From an uncultured Rhodospirillales bacterium (lineage in GTDB: Bacteria > Pseudomonadota > Alphaproteobacteria > CALMVH01), in the NCBI GenBank assembly GCA_937873165.1, contig CALMVH010000156.1, positions 1 through 10,821 of the forward strand: DNA of 10,821 nt, given 5' to 3'. Under the pieces are notes generated by a model. That model worked only from the letters and a program-made list of their open reading frames with translations. It had not been told where the DNA came from and searched no databases. Positions 1 to 7,829 of the stretch are shown here, in pieces. Numbering within the stretch: the stretch's first letter is position 1; each line of letters opens with the position of its first letter. A program made the position numbers and the translations under genes.

Positions 1-374
1 ACGTGATCCTGCTCCAGGGCGATCTCGGCGCCAGCAAGACCAGCTTTGCGCGCGCCTGCATCCACGCGCTGGCAGGCGAGACCATCGAGGTTCCAAGCCC
101 CACCTTCACGCTGGTGCAGGTGTACGACTTGCCTGCGGGGCCGCTTTGGCATTTCGACCTGTACCGCCTGTCGCGCGCGGAGGAAATCTACGAACTCGGC
201 TGGGAGGATGCGCTGCATCAGGCTGTTGCAATGATCGAATGGCCCGACCGCATGGGATCGCTGCGCCCGGACAACGCGCTGGAGATCGGGTTCGCGCTGG
301 CAGGCAAAGGCCGAGGCCTTTCGCTTGCGGGAGACACCGCTTGGAGGCGCAGGCTGGAAGGGGTCTTGCCATGA
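1..374 (+). CDS. tsaE: TsaE, tRNA threonylcarbamoyladenosine biosynthesis ATPase (5' end missing)
   Basis: The 3' part of tsaE; the 5' end lies outside the window. The reading frame starts at base 3, and the GTG there is read here as an internal valine because TsaE normally has about 25-35 residues before its P-loop. TsaE is the cytoplasmic ATPase that works with TsaB and TsaD to place threonylcarbamoyl on A37 of ANN-decoding tRNAs. Visible family motifs are the P-loop region GDLGASKTS, the switch-like segment PSPTFTLVQVY, the HFDLYR motif (about bases 150-167) and the IEWP motif with its conserved glutamate. The P-loop reads GASKT where the family has GAGKT, so the glycine before the catalytic lysine is serine. 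The stop overlaps the next start (ATGA, 371-374), which implies translational coupling. The identification is secure; whether the ATPase is fully active is open. Confidence 0.93.
   Translation, partial: VILLQGDLGASKTSFARACIHALAGETIEVPSPTFTLVQVYDLPAGPLWHFDLYRLSRAEEIYELGWEDALHQAVAMIEWPDRMGSLRPDNALEIGFALAGKGRGLSLAGDTAWRRRLEGVLP
356..363 (+). promoter_or_regulatory. Ribosome binding site for the MurU-type gene
   Basis: GGAAGGGG lies inside the end of tsaE, seven bases before the ATG at 371. The nucleotidyltransferase frame stays open upstream to at least base 146, so this site, the ATGA overlap with tsaE, and the start of homology just after it together fix the start at 371. Confidence 0.7.
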
Positions 375-1057
375 CCCAACCCGAAGCCGCGATGATCATG
401 GCGGCAGGACGGGGGGAGCGGATGCGACCCCTGACCCTCCATACACCCAAGCCCTTGCTGAAGCTGGGCGGCAAGGCGCTGATCGACTATGCGCTGGGGC
501 ATGCGAAGGCCGCCGGGCTGTCGCGCATCGTGGTCAACGCGCATTATCTTGGCGATCAGGTGGAAGCCCACCTGTCCGGTTATCCGCATGTTCGTCTTCA
601 GCGGGAAGATCTTTTGCTGGAAACCGGGGGCGGTGCAAAACGCGCGCTGCCGGTTTTGGGTGAGGGACCGTTCTTCGCCTTCAACGCCGATACCGTTTAT
701 CTCGACTCATCGACACCCGCTTTGGCGCGCATGGCCGCGATGTGGGACGACGCCGCCATGGACGCGCTGCTGCTGCTGCTGCCGGCAGGGCAGGGCGAGG
801 CTGGCGACTACGACCTCGCCGACGATCACCGGCTGGCCTATCGTCCGAACGGCCATACAGCCGGTTTCATCTACCGTGCCGTTAGCCTGAACCACCCGCG
901 CCTGTTCCGGAACAGCCCCGATGGCGCCTTCTCGCTGAAACGCCTTTGGGACGAGGCCGAGCGAGCCGGGCGCCTGTTCGGCCTCGTTCATGATGGCGAA
1001 TGCTACCACCTCAGCACGCCCGCGGATCTCGAGGAAGCTAATCGGGACTTTCCGTGA
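371..1057 (+). CDS. murU: Nucleotidyltransferase, MurU type (N-acetylmuramate-1-phosphate uridylyltransferase)
   Basis: A 228-residue protein, the usual length for small single-domain sugar-1-phosphate nucleotidyltransferases. The N-terminal signature is MAAGRGERMRPLT (10-22), followed by TPKPLLKLGGKALI (25-38), which forms the nucleotide-binding face. ETGGGAKRAL (84-93) is the substrate and phosphate loop, and FNADT (104-108) carries the metal-binding Asp107. In Pseudomonas and Caulobacter, MurU makes UDP-MurNAc from MurNAc-1-phosphate in the recycling route that bypasses de novo synthesis and confers fosfomycin tolerance. MurU is inferred from size and from the tsaE/addB neighbourhood; other sugar-1-phosphate specificities cannot be excluded. 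Oddly, the kinase AmgK, which makes its substrate and normally sits directly upstream in this order, is absent. The gene overlaps tsaE by ATGA and addB by GTGA. Confidence 0.82.
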   Translation: MTQPEAAMIMAAGRGERMRPLTLHTPKPLLKLGGKALIDYALGHAKAAGLSRIVVNAHYLGDQVEAHLSGYPHVRLQREDLLLETGGGAKRALPVLGEGPFFAFNADTVYLDSSTPALARMAAMWDDAAMDALLLLLPAGQGEAGDYDLADDHRLAYRPNGHTAGFIYRAVSLNHPRLFRNSPDGAFSLKRLWDEAERAGRLFGLVHDGECYHLSTPADLEEANRDFP

Positions 1058-3975
1058 CCGGCCTTTACACCATTCCCCTGTCGCTGCCGTTTGTCGATGT
1101 CTTGGCAGAAGGCTTGTTGAAGCGTGCGGGCGACGATCCGCTGCAGCTTTCGCGCATGCTGGTGATGCTGCCGACCCAGCGCGCGGCCCGCGCACTGCGC
1201 GAGGCCTTTCTGCGCCATAGCGATACGCCGCTGCTGCTGCCGCGCATGCAGGCGCTGGGCGACCTGGATGCGGACGAGCTGACCCTGCAGGGGACGCTTG
1301 ACGCCCCGCCTGCCGTATCGCCGCTGCGCCGGCAGTCGCTGCTGGCGCGGGCGCTGCTCCAGTCCGGCTTCAGCGAGACGCCTGCGCAGGCGGCGGGCGT
1401 CGCGCGGTCACTGGCGCGGTTCCTCGACGAGATGCAGGCGGAGGAACTGTTGCTCGACTCGCTGGACGGCATCGTGCAGGACAGCTTTGCGACGCACTGG
1501 CAGAAGACGCTCGATTTCCTGGCGGTGATCCGCGATGTCTGGCCCCTTATATTGGCGGCGGAGCATGCCATCGACCCTGCGCTGCGCCGCCGGATGGTGG
1601 TGGACGCAATGGCGACCTTCCTGACCGATAATCCTCCCGCTGCGCCCGTCTTGATCGCGGGCTCGAACGGATCGCTGAAGGCCGTGCGCCGGTTGATGAA
1701 AGTGGTGGCAGGCCTGCCGCAGGGAGAGGTAATTCTGCATGGGCTGGACCGCGACCTTGACGAGGCCGCATGGCAGGACACGCAGCCATCCCACCCCTGC
1801 TACGCGCACCGCCTTGTCATCGATGACCTTGCCTTGACCCGCAGGCAGGTCGACATCTGGCCGGAGGCGGGCAAGAGTATTTTCCCATGCCTCGGCACGC
1901 GTGAACGGCTGGTGGGCGAGGTGATGCGGCCTTCGCAAACTGTCGAGGAATGGGCCCGTCTGCCGGGCGTGTTTGACGAAGCCTGCCTGAAGCCCATCCG
2001 GCGCATGGAATGCACAAGCCCGCGCGACGAAGCCGACAGTATCGCCTGCCTGATGCGCGAAGTGCTGGAAACGCCTGGGAAACGCGCGTTCCTAGTCACG
2101 CCCGACCGCGAACTGGCGCGACTTGTCGCCGCCTCGCTGCGGCGCTGGGATGTCGAGGTGGATGATTCGGCTGGCCAGCCCCTGTCGGCTACGCCACCCG
2201 GGGCTTTCCTGCGCCTGACTGCCGAGATGACGGGGGCCGACTTCGCGCCGCTGCCTCTGCTTGCATGCCTGAAGCATCCGCTGGCGCTGGGCGGCCTGCC
2301 CGCGGGCGAGTTCCGCCGGCGCGCCCGCCGCTTGGAAATGGCTGTCCTGCGTGGCCCGTTACCCGCGCCGGGTTTTGTCGGGTTGAAGGCCGCATTGTCG
2401 AAGGCGGAGCTTGAAACCGGGGAACTCGAAACCCTTGCAAGCTGGATGGACGATCTGGAAACCCTTGCGTCCCCATTTGCTCGACTGATCCAGGAGGGAA
2501 GCGACTTTCCGCAGGCGTTGCGGGAGCATGTCGCCTTTGCACAGGCCCTCGCTACGTCGGAAGGCGGGCAGGCCGGGGATCAGCTTTGGGCACACGAAGC
2601 GGGCGAAGCACTGGCGGAGTTTATCGACGAAGCCCTTGGGGCTTTCGTGGGGTTTCCCCCGGCGCTGGGGACTGGCTACGCGGCTCTGCTCGACTCCTTG
2701 CTGGCGGCTTGCGTGGTCCGGTCTCCGGTTGGCCAGCATCCGCGGCTTGCCATACTCGGCACCATCGAAGCCCGATTGCAGCAGGCGGATCTGGTGATCA
2801 TGGGAGGCCTGAACGAAGGGACCTGGCCGGAACAGGACATGGCCGACCCGTTCCTGTCCCGCCAGATGCGCGCCGCGATCGGCCTGCCGCCGCCCGAGTT
2901 CCGCACCGGCCTGTCCGCGCATGATTTTGCCGCAGGACTGGCCGCGCCGCAGGTTGTCTTCAGCCGCGCCGTGCGGGTAAAGGGCGCGCCGACCGTCGCT
3001 TCGCGCTGGGTGCTGCGGCTGGATGCCGTGCTGCGCGCTAGCGGCTCGATGCTTAGCCAGCCTGCAGCGCCTGTATGGATGCGCGGCTTGGATATAGCGG
3101 CTGTAACGGCATCGGCACCGCGTCCGGAACCCAAGCCGCCTTTGACTGCACGTCCACGACGCATGAGCGTGACGGATATCCAGACATGGCTCGACGATCC
3201 CTACCGGCTTTACGCCCGCAGGATTTTAAAGCTGAGACCGCTCGACCCGGTCGGAGCGGAACCGGGCGCCGCCGACAAGGGCACGATCATCCACGAAGCG
3301 CTGGACCGCTTCACGAAGATTCATCGGAAAAACCTACCCCCCGACGCCCTGGAACAATTGATCGCGACCGGCCGTGCCTTGTTCGACGAGCGCCTGCTGT
3401 CGCCTGCACTGGAAACCTTCTGGTGGCCGCGTTTTCAGCGGGTCGCCGAATGGTTTGTCGAGACCGAGCACGAACGGCGGCGTATCGGCATCCTGCCCGC
3501 CATCATGGAAGTGTCGGGCCAGCATGACCTGTCTCCCGCCGCCGGTTCGTTCACCGTCATCGCGAAGGCCGACCGCATCGACCGCCATCCCGATGGCACG
3601 TTGGAAATCATCGACTACAAGACCGGCACGGTGCCTCACAAGCATGACGTCGAGACCGGCGCGAAACCACAGCTGCCAATCGAGGCCGCAATTGCCGAGC
3701 GCGGCGGGTTCGCAGGATTGTTGGCGTCTCCGGTCGCGCTGGTTTCATACTGGAAGCTGAGCGGCGCCAGCGAGGCCGGGAAGATCGTCCCGCATGCGGT
3801 GTGGCCACGGGATATTCTTGCCTTGCTGGAAGCCCTGGTCGAGCGGTTCGACGATCCGGCAACGCCATACTGGGCGAAGCCGCCTGACTCGTCCGAGGAG
3901 CGCCTGGGATACCATGCCGCCTACGAGCACCTGGAACGCGTGCGCGAATGGATCGGGTACGAGGGTGCAGACTGA
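1054..3975 (+). CDS. addB: AddB, double-strand break repair helicase-nuclease subunit
   Basis: A 973-residue AddB of the alphaproteobacterial type. With AddA it resects double-strand DNA ends to start RecA-dependent recombination, taking the place of RecBCD. The inactivated helicase-like N-terminal half has the MLPTQRAARAL segment (about 31-41), FLVTPDREL (about 346-354) and the hallmark GGLNEGTWP (584-592). The C-terminal nuclease of the PD-(D/E)XK RecB type shows His747 (IIHEAL), Asp840 (ADRID), Asp854 and Lys856 (IDYKTG) and Gln873 (KPQLPIEA), so the nuclease looks complete. There is no cysteine from about residue 700 to the end; the position that is CPF in iron-sulfur AddB proteins is DPY here. 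The start is GTG at 1054, within a GTGA overlap with the previous stop. No good Shine-Dalgarno lies at normal spacing, so translation is probably coupled. The TGA stop overlaps the addA ATG. Confidence 0.96.
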   Translation: MTGLYTIPLSLPFVDVLAEGLLKRAGDDPLQLSRMLVMLPTQRAARALREAFLRHSDTPLLLPRMQALGDLDADELTLQGTLDAPPAVSPLRRQSLLARALLQSGFSETPAQAAGVARSLARFLDEMQAEELLLDSLDGIVQDSFATHWQKTLDFLAVIRDVWPLILAAEHAIDPALRRRMVVDAMATFLTDNPPAAPVLIAGSNGSLKAVRRLMKVVAGLPQGEVILHGLDRDLDEAAWQDTQPSHPCYAHRLVIDDLALTRRQVDIWPEAGKSIFPCLGTRERLVGEVMRPSQTVEEWARLPGVFDEACLKPIRRMECTSPRDEADSIACLMREVLETPGKRAFLVTPDRELARLVAASLRRWDVEVDDSAGQPLSATPPGAFLRLTAEMTGADFAPLPLLACLKHPLALGGLPAGEFRRRARRLEMAVLRGPLPAPGFVGLKAALSKAELETGELETLASWMDDLETLASPFARLIQEGSDFPQALREHVAFAQALATSEGGQAGDQLWAHEAGEALAEFIDEALGAFVGFPPALGTGYAALLDSLLAACVVRSPVGQHPRLAILGTIEARLQQADLVIMGGLNEGTWPEQDMADPFLSRQMRAAIGLPPPEFRTGLSAHDFAAGLAAPQVVFSRAVRVKGAPTVASRWVLRLDAVLRASGSMLSQPAAPVWMRGLDIAAVTASAPRPEPKPPLTARPRRMSVTDIQTWLDDPYRLYARRILKLRPLDPVGAEPGAADKGTIIHEALDRFTKIHRKNLPPDALEQLIATGRALFDERLLSPALETFWWPRFQRVAEWFVETEHERRRIGILPAIMEVSGQHDLSPAAGSFTVIAKADRIDRHPDGTLEIIDYKTGTVPHKHDVETGAKPQLPIEAAIAERGGFAGLLASPVALVSYWKLSGASEAGKIVPHAVWPRDILALLEALVERFDDPATPYWAKPPDSSEERLGYHAAYEHLERVREWIGYEGAD

Positions 3976-6900
3976 TGGATGGATTCCAAACACCGCTCCT
4001 GCCTGAGATTGCGCAGCGGCTGGCGTCTGACCCTACTGTATCCTCGTGGGTCAGCGCGTCTGCCGGCAGCGGCAAGACCAAGGTGCTGACCGATCGCATC
4101 CTGCGCCTGCTGCTGGAGGATATCGCGCCGGAGCGCATCCTGGCGATTACCTTCACACGAGCGGCCGCGGCCGAAATGGCGACGCGGCTGAACGGCATAC
4201 TGTCGATTTGGGCCACCGCTTCAGAACGCGTTCTCGATGAAGCGCTTGATGACCTTTATGGGGGCGGCGGCCATTCCGCCGACCTGCGCACACGGGCGCG
4301 GCGGCTGTTCACGCGCATCATCGACGCGCCCATCGGCGTGCGTATCGAGACGATCCACGGCTTTTGCCAGTCGATCCTGCGGCGATTTCCCATCGAGGCA
4401 GGCCTGTCGCCGCTGTTTACGGTACTCGACGAGCGCAGTGCGACCGAGATGCTGCAACGCTCCATCGACAGGGTGCTGGCCGAAGCGGCCACCGACAATA
4501 CTTCGCCGGTGGCCCGGGCCATGGAGCGCATCAGCGTCTTCTTTGCGGAGGGGCGGTTCAGCGACTTGATAGCCGAGATCGTGGCCGAGCGCGGACGCTT
4601 CCAAATGCTTTTTGGCGAAGAGGACTCCGTCGATGCCGTTGTCGCCAGTGTACGCCGCGCGTTGAATGTCGGCGAAGCAGACAGTAGCGAGTCGCTGCTG
4701 CGCGCTTTCTGTTCCGATACGGCTCTTGAACAAGGAGTGCGTCAGGCTGCCGCAGTGATGGCTGCTGAAGGTACGGAAAAAACAGACCTTCCCAAGGCAT
4801 TGAAGATAAACACATGGATGGCCGCGCCAGTACTGGACCGCGTGGCGCTGTTTTCCCTGTACGCGTCGGCGTTCCTGACAGGCGAAGACAAGGTTTACGC
4901 ACGGCTGATGACGGCCAAGCTGGAGGCGAAGTATCGTGTCGAGGCCGAAACGCTGCTGCGCGAGGCGGAGCGTGTTCTGAGGGTAAAGGAGCGTTGCCGT
5001 GCGGCGGACCTGGCGCAAAGCACGGCAGACTTGCTGATGCTCGCCAAAGAGATTCTTGACGACTACGAGGCCGGTAAACGTCAAACGGCGCAGATCGATT
5101 ACGAAGACATGATCCTGCGTACCCAGGCCTTGATGAAACCCGAAAGCGAAGCCGCTTGGGTACACTACAAGCTGGAAGGCGGCATCCACCACGTGCTGCT
5201 GGATGAAAGCCAGGATACAAACCCTGAACAATGGAACCTGGTGCAGTCGCTGGTATCCGAGTTTTTCGTGGGCGAGGGCGCGGTTGCCGCCAACCGCACG
5301 CTGTTCGTGGTAGGCGATGCCAAACAATCGATCTTTAGCTTCCAGCGGGCCGATCCGGTAACCTTCACGCAGATGCGGCAATATTTCGAGGCGCGCATCC
5401 TGGCTGCCAAACAGCCATGGCAGCCGGTCGATCTCGATGTGTCGTTTCGATCGACCCTGCCCATCCTGGCGCTGGTGGACAAGGTGTTCGAGCCGAAAGC
5501 CGTTTACGATGGGGTCGCCGACAAGCCGCCGCATCACATCTGCCGCCGCATCGGTGAAGCGGGTCTTGTCGAACTCTGGCCACTGGTCGAGCGCAGCGAA
5601 CTCGAAACCACCGACATCTGGAAATTACGGCCGGATGTCACGCGCCACGATCCGGGAACACTCGTCGCGCATCGCATCGCCGAAACCATAGCGGGGTGGC
5701 TTGCGACCGGGGAACGGCTGGAGTCGCAGAACCGGCCTCTCCGGCCGGGCGATATCCTGATCCTGGTTCGGCGTCGAACCGCCTTCGTAGCATCGCTCGT
5801 CAAGGCACTGAAACAAAAAAGTGTTCCTGTGTCCGGCGTCGACCGGATGGTGCTTACGCGCGAACTGCCGGTCGCGGACCTGATGGCCCTCGTCCAGTTC
5901 CTGCTGCTGCCCGAAGACGATATGACCCTGGCGATCCTGCTGCGGTCACCTCTGATCGATCTGTCCGAGGACGAGTTGTTTGCCGTCGCGCATGGCCGGC
6001 CGGGCACGATGTGGGCCGCCTTGCGCGAGTCTACGCTGGTAAACGCATCCAAGGCTTTGATCTGGCTTGAAGACCTTCGCAACCGGACGGACTTTTCGGC
6101 TCCCTACGAACTCTTCGCGCGCGTACTGAACCATCCTTGCCCTGCGGACCCGCAGGGAACAGGCCGTCGGGCGTTTCTAGCAAGGCTGGGTACCGAAGCC
6201 CTCGATCCGCTTGACGAGTTCCTGTCAACCGCACTGGCCTATGACAGCCAGCACGCGCCGAGCCTGGAGGGGTTCCTTGGATGGCTGCGCGCCGAGGAGG
6301 TCCAGATCAAGCGCGAGGTCATGAAGGGCGAAGAGGCGGGCGAGGTGACCATCATGACTGTGCATGGCGCCAAAGGACTTCAAGCGCCTGTGGTGTTCGT
6401 GGCCGATGGCGCGGCTGTGCCATCCTCGCACGGCAAGCCGTTCATGTTATGGAACAGGCCCGATGAGTCCGGCTGCCCGATTCCGCTTTGGGCAACGACA
6501 AGGGACCTTGAGACCGAGCTGTGCGCCGACATCCGCACGGACCTGAAAACCCGCGCGGAGCAGGAGTACCGGCGGTTGCTGTACGTCGCGTTGACGCGGG
6601 CGCGCGACCGCCTGTACTTCGCATCGTGGCAAGCCGGCCGAAAACCGGTTCCCGATCGCTGCTGGCAACGCTTGATAGAACCTGCCATGGCAGCTATTGG
6701 CATACGTCTGCCGGACGGGGGCTGGCGCTTTCTCCAGCCGCAGACGAAGACACTCGTCCAAACCGCTGCTGAAAAAGCCATAAACCGACATCCAGTGGCG
6801 CCTGAATGGCTGTATCGCAAGCCGCCTGCCGAACGCACGCCCGTTCGGCCGCTTGCGCCATCGCGGCTGTTGCCGGTGGATACCGCCTTGTCGCCGCTGG

Positions 6901-7427
6901 CCGAGAACGACAATCAGCGCCGGTTCGAGCGTGGCCGCCTGATCCATCGGCTGTTGCAGACCCTGCCCGATATGCCCCCTGAGGCGCGCGAGGCGGCCGC
7001 TCGGCGCTACCTTGCCGGAGCTTCCGATCTCGGCGAGGCGCAGCAGCGCGTGCTCATCGACGAGACTCTCTATATCCTGAACGACCCCGCCTTTGGCGCT
7101 GCCTTCGGCCAAGGCAGCCATGCGGAAGTCCCCGTGTCGGGACTCGTGCATTTGGCGGATGGACCCTATGTCCTGTCCGGCCAGATTGACCGTTTGGCCG
7201 TTCTCGGGGGCGAGATTCTGATCGTGGATTTCAAGACAAACCGGCCGCCGCCGAGCGACGCCCATGGTATTTCCGAACCGTATGTAAGGCAGCTTGCCGC
7301 CTATGCCGCCTCTGTTGCGCCGCTGTATCCAGGCCGGGCCATCCGTGCGGCGATCCTGTGGACTAACGGGCCGTTCCTGATGACAGTGCCAGCAGCGAGG
7401 CTGGCCCGCTACCGGGCGGCCCCTTGA
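3975..7427 (+). CDS. addA: AddA, double-strand break repair helicase-nuclease (UvrD/Rep family)
   Basis: A 1150-residue AddA, normal length for the alphaproteobacterial family: the motor and second nuclease of the AddAB end-resection complex. Superfamily 1A helicase motifs appear in order: Walker A SAGSGKT (29-35), motif Ia TFTRAAAAEM (59-68), Walker B LLDESQDT (408-415), motif III GDAKQSIFSFQRADP (447-461), motif IV SFRST (490-494), motif V TVHGAKGLQAPVVF (795-808) and motif VI YVALTRAR (870-877). The C-terminal RecB-type nuclease has His991, Asp1072 (GQIDR), Asp1085 and Lys1087 (VDFKTN) and the QLAAY motif (1106-1110). All catalytic residues are present. The frame is open nine codons further upstream, but I chose the ATG at 3975 because it overlaps the addB stop (TGATG) and has GAGGGT (3961-3966) nine bases upstream. 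Confidence 0.97.
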   Translation: MDGFQTPLLPEIAQRLASDPTVSSWVSASAGSGKTKVLTDRILRLLLEDIAPERILAITFTRAAAAEMATRLNGILSIWATASERVLDEALDDLYGGGGHSADLRTRARRLFTRIIDAPIGVRIETIHGFCQSILRRFPIEAGLSPLFTVLDERSATEMLQRSIDRVLAEAATDNTSPVARAMERISVFFAEGRFSDLIAEIVAERGRFQMLFGEEDSVDAVVASVRRALNVGEADSSESLLRAFCSDTALEQGVRQAAAVMAAEGTEKTDLPKALKINTWMAAPVLDRVALFSLYASAFLTGEDKVYARLMTAKLEAKYRVEAETLLREAERVLRVKERCRAADLAQSTADLLMLAKEILDDYEAGKRQTAQIDYEDMILRTQALMKPESEAAWVHYKLEGGIHHVLLDESQDTNPEQWNLVQSLVSEFFVGEGAVAANRTLFVVGDAKQSIFSFQRADPVTFTQMRQYFEARILAAKQPWQPVDLDVSFRSTLPILALVDKVFEPKAVYDGVADKPPHHICRRIGEAGLVELWPLVERSELETTDIWKLRPDVTRHDPGTLVAHRIAETIAGWLATGERLESQNRPLRPGDILILVRRRTAFVASLVKALKQKSVPVSGVDRMVLTRELPVADLMALVQFLLLPEDDMTLAILLRSPLIDLSEDELFAVAHGRPGTMWAALRESTLVNASKALIWLEDLRNRTDFSAPYELFARVLNHPCPADPQGTGRRAFLARLGTEALDPLDEFLSTALAYDSQHAPSLEGFLGWLRAEEVQIKREVMKGEEAGEVTIMTVHGAKGLQAPVVFVADGAAVPSSHGKPFMLWNRPDESGCPIPLWATTRDLETELCADIRTDLKTRAEQEYRRLLYVALTRARDRLYFASWQAGRKPVPDRCWQRLIEPAMAAIGIRLPDGGWRFLQPQTKTLVQTAAEKAINRHPVAPEWLYRKPPAERTPVRPLAPSRLLPVDTALSPLAENDNQRRFERGRLIHRLLQTLPDMPPEAREAAARRYLAGASDLGEAQQRVLIDETLYILNDPAFGAAFGQGSHAEVPVSGLVHLADGPYVLSGQIDRLAVLGGEILIVDFKTNRPPPSDAHGISEPYVRQLAAYAASVAPLYPGRAIRAAILWTNGPFLMTVPAARLARYRAAP

Positions 7428-7471
7428 CCCGGACGCTGCCGCAGCACAAAGTTACTCTGTCTCAGCGCTTC

Positions 7472-7477
7472 AAAGGA
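7472..7477 (+). promoter_or_regulatory. Ribosome binding site for trxA
   Basis: AAAGGA sits six bases before the ATG at 7484. It decides the trxA start: the same frame is open back to a TTG at 7424 overlapping the addA stop, but that start has no such site and would add 20 residues unlike thioredoxin. Confidence 0.8.
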
Positions 7478-7483
7478 CCCGAC

Positions 7484-7801
7484 ATGACTACGCACGTCAG
7501 CGACAACAATTTCGAAACCGATGTTCTGAAGGCCTCGGGCCCCGTGCTGGTCGATTTCTGGGCCGAATGGTGTGGACCCTGCCGCGCCATCGCCCCGATG
7601 CTGGATGAGCTGTCGAAGGACATGGAAGGCAAGCTGACCGTGGCGAAGCTGAACATTGATGAAAACCCCATGACGCCCAGCAAGTACGGTGTACGCGGCA
7701 TCCCCACGATGATCCTGTTCAAGGACGGCCAGGTTGCGGCGACCAAGGTCGGCGCTGGTCCCAAGGGTGATCTGTACGCCTGGATAAACTCGGTACTTTG
7801 A
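7484..7801 (+). CDS. trxA: Thioredoxin
   Basis: A 105-residue single-domain thioredoxin, the standard cytoplasmic length, with no signal peptide. It reduces disulfides in ribonucleotide reductase, PAPS reductase and other proteins, and is itself reduced by thioredoxin reductase. The active site is WCGPC (29-33) with the buried Asp24 ahead of it in VDFWAEW. The NIDENP segment (57-62), cis-proline in GIPT (Pro74) and FKDG turn (79-82) follow. The late loop reads VGAGPKG, where many thioredoxins have VGALPK or VGALSK; this is a minor change. Placement after addA is common in this group. The gene is separated from addA by 56 bases and has its own ribosome binding site. Its stop codon is the first three bases of a 14-bp tandem repeat, and it converges on the RNA methyltransferase gene. 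Confidence 0.97.
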   Translation: MTTHVSDNNFETDVLKASGPVLVDFWAEWCGPCRAIAPMLDELSKDMEGKLTVAKLNIDENPMTPSKYGVRGIPTMILFKDGQVAATKVGAGPKGDLYAWINSVL

Positions 7802-7829
7802 TGCTCAGCGCCTGATGCTCAGCGCCTGA
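7799..7829. repeat. 14-bp tandem duplication at a convergent gene junction
   Basis: TGATGCTCAGCGCC occurs twice in direct succession (7799-7812 and 7813-7826), followed by a third TGA (7827-7829). The first copy begins with the trxA stop codon. The second contains the TCA that is the stop codon of the leftward methyltransferase gene (7819-7821). Because one copy holds both stops, the duplication changes neither protein; it only widens the space between the two stop codons from 3 to 17 bases. I see no strong hairpin with a T-tract here, so no intrinsic terminator is called. Confidence 0.95.

Noticed and set aside
146..370. N-terminal extension of the nucleotidyltransferase frame upstream of the ATG at 371
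   Set aside because: The extra 75 residues overlap tsaE in another frame and resemble no protein. The family signature begins ten residues after the ATG at 371, which has a good ribosome binding site.
767..781. Five CTG repeats in the nucleotidyltransferase gene
   Set aside because: They encode a leucine run in frame. Slippage would change length by whole codons, so this is not a phase-variation switch, and CTG is simply the preferred leucine codon in GC-rich genomes.
3948..3974. Nine-codon upstream extension of addA
   Set aside because: It would lie inside addB. The ATG at 3975 has a Shine-Dalgarno sequence and the stop/start overlap typical of this cluster.
4221..5537. A 438-codon open frame on the minus strand opposite addA
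   Set aside because: It lies wholly inside addA, whose helicase motifs are intact across the same bases. The translation is rich in His, Gln and Arg with no recognisable domain, as expected of antisense frames in GC-rich genes.
6447..7265. A 272-codon open frame on the minus strand opposite the 3' part of addA
   Set aside because: It overlaps helicase motif VI and the nuclease domain of addA, has no family resemblance and no ribosome binding site that stands out; an antisense shadow.
7424..7452. Possible trxA promoter: TTGACC overlapping the addA stop
   Set aside because: The -35-like hexamer is fair but the hexamers 17-18 bases on (CAAAGT or AAAGTT) are poor -10 matches. A separate trxA promoter is plausible biologically but not supported by this sequence.
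7802..7818. Possible bidirectional terminator between trxA and the methyltransferase gene
   Set aside because: Only short GCGC self-complementary stretches are present and there is no T-tract on either strand, so no intrinsic terminator can be called.
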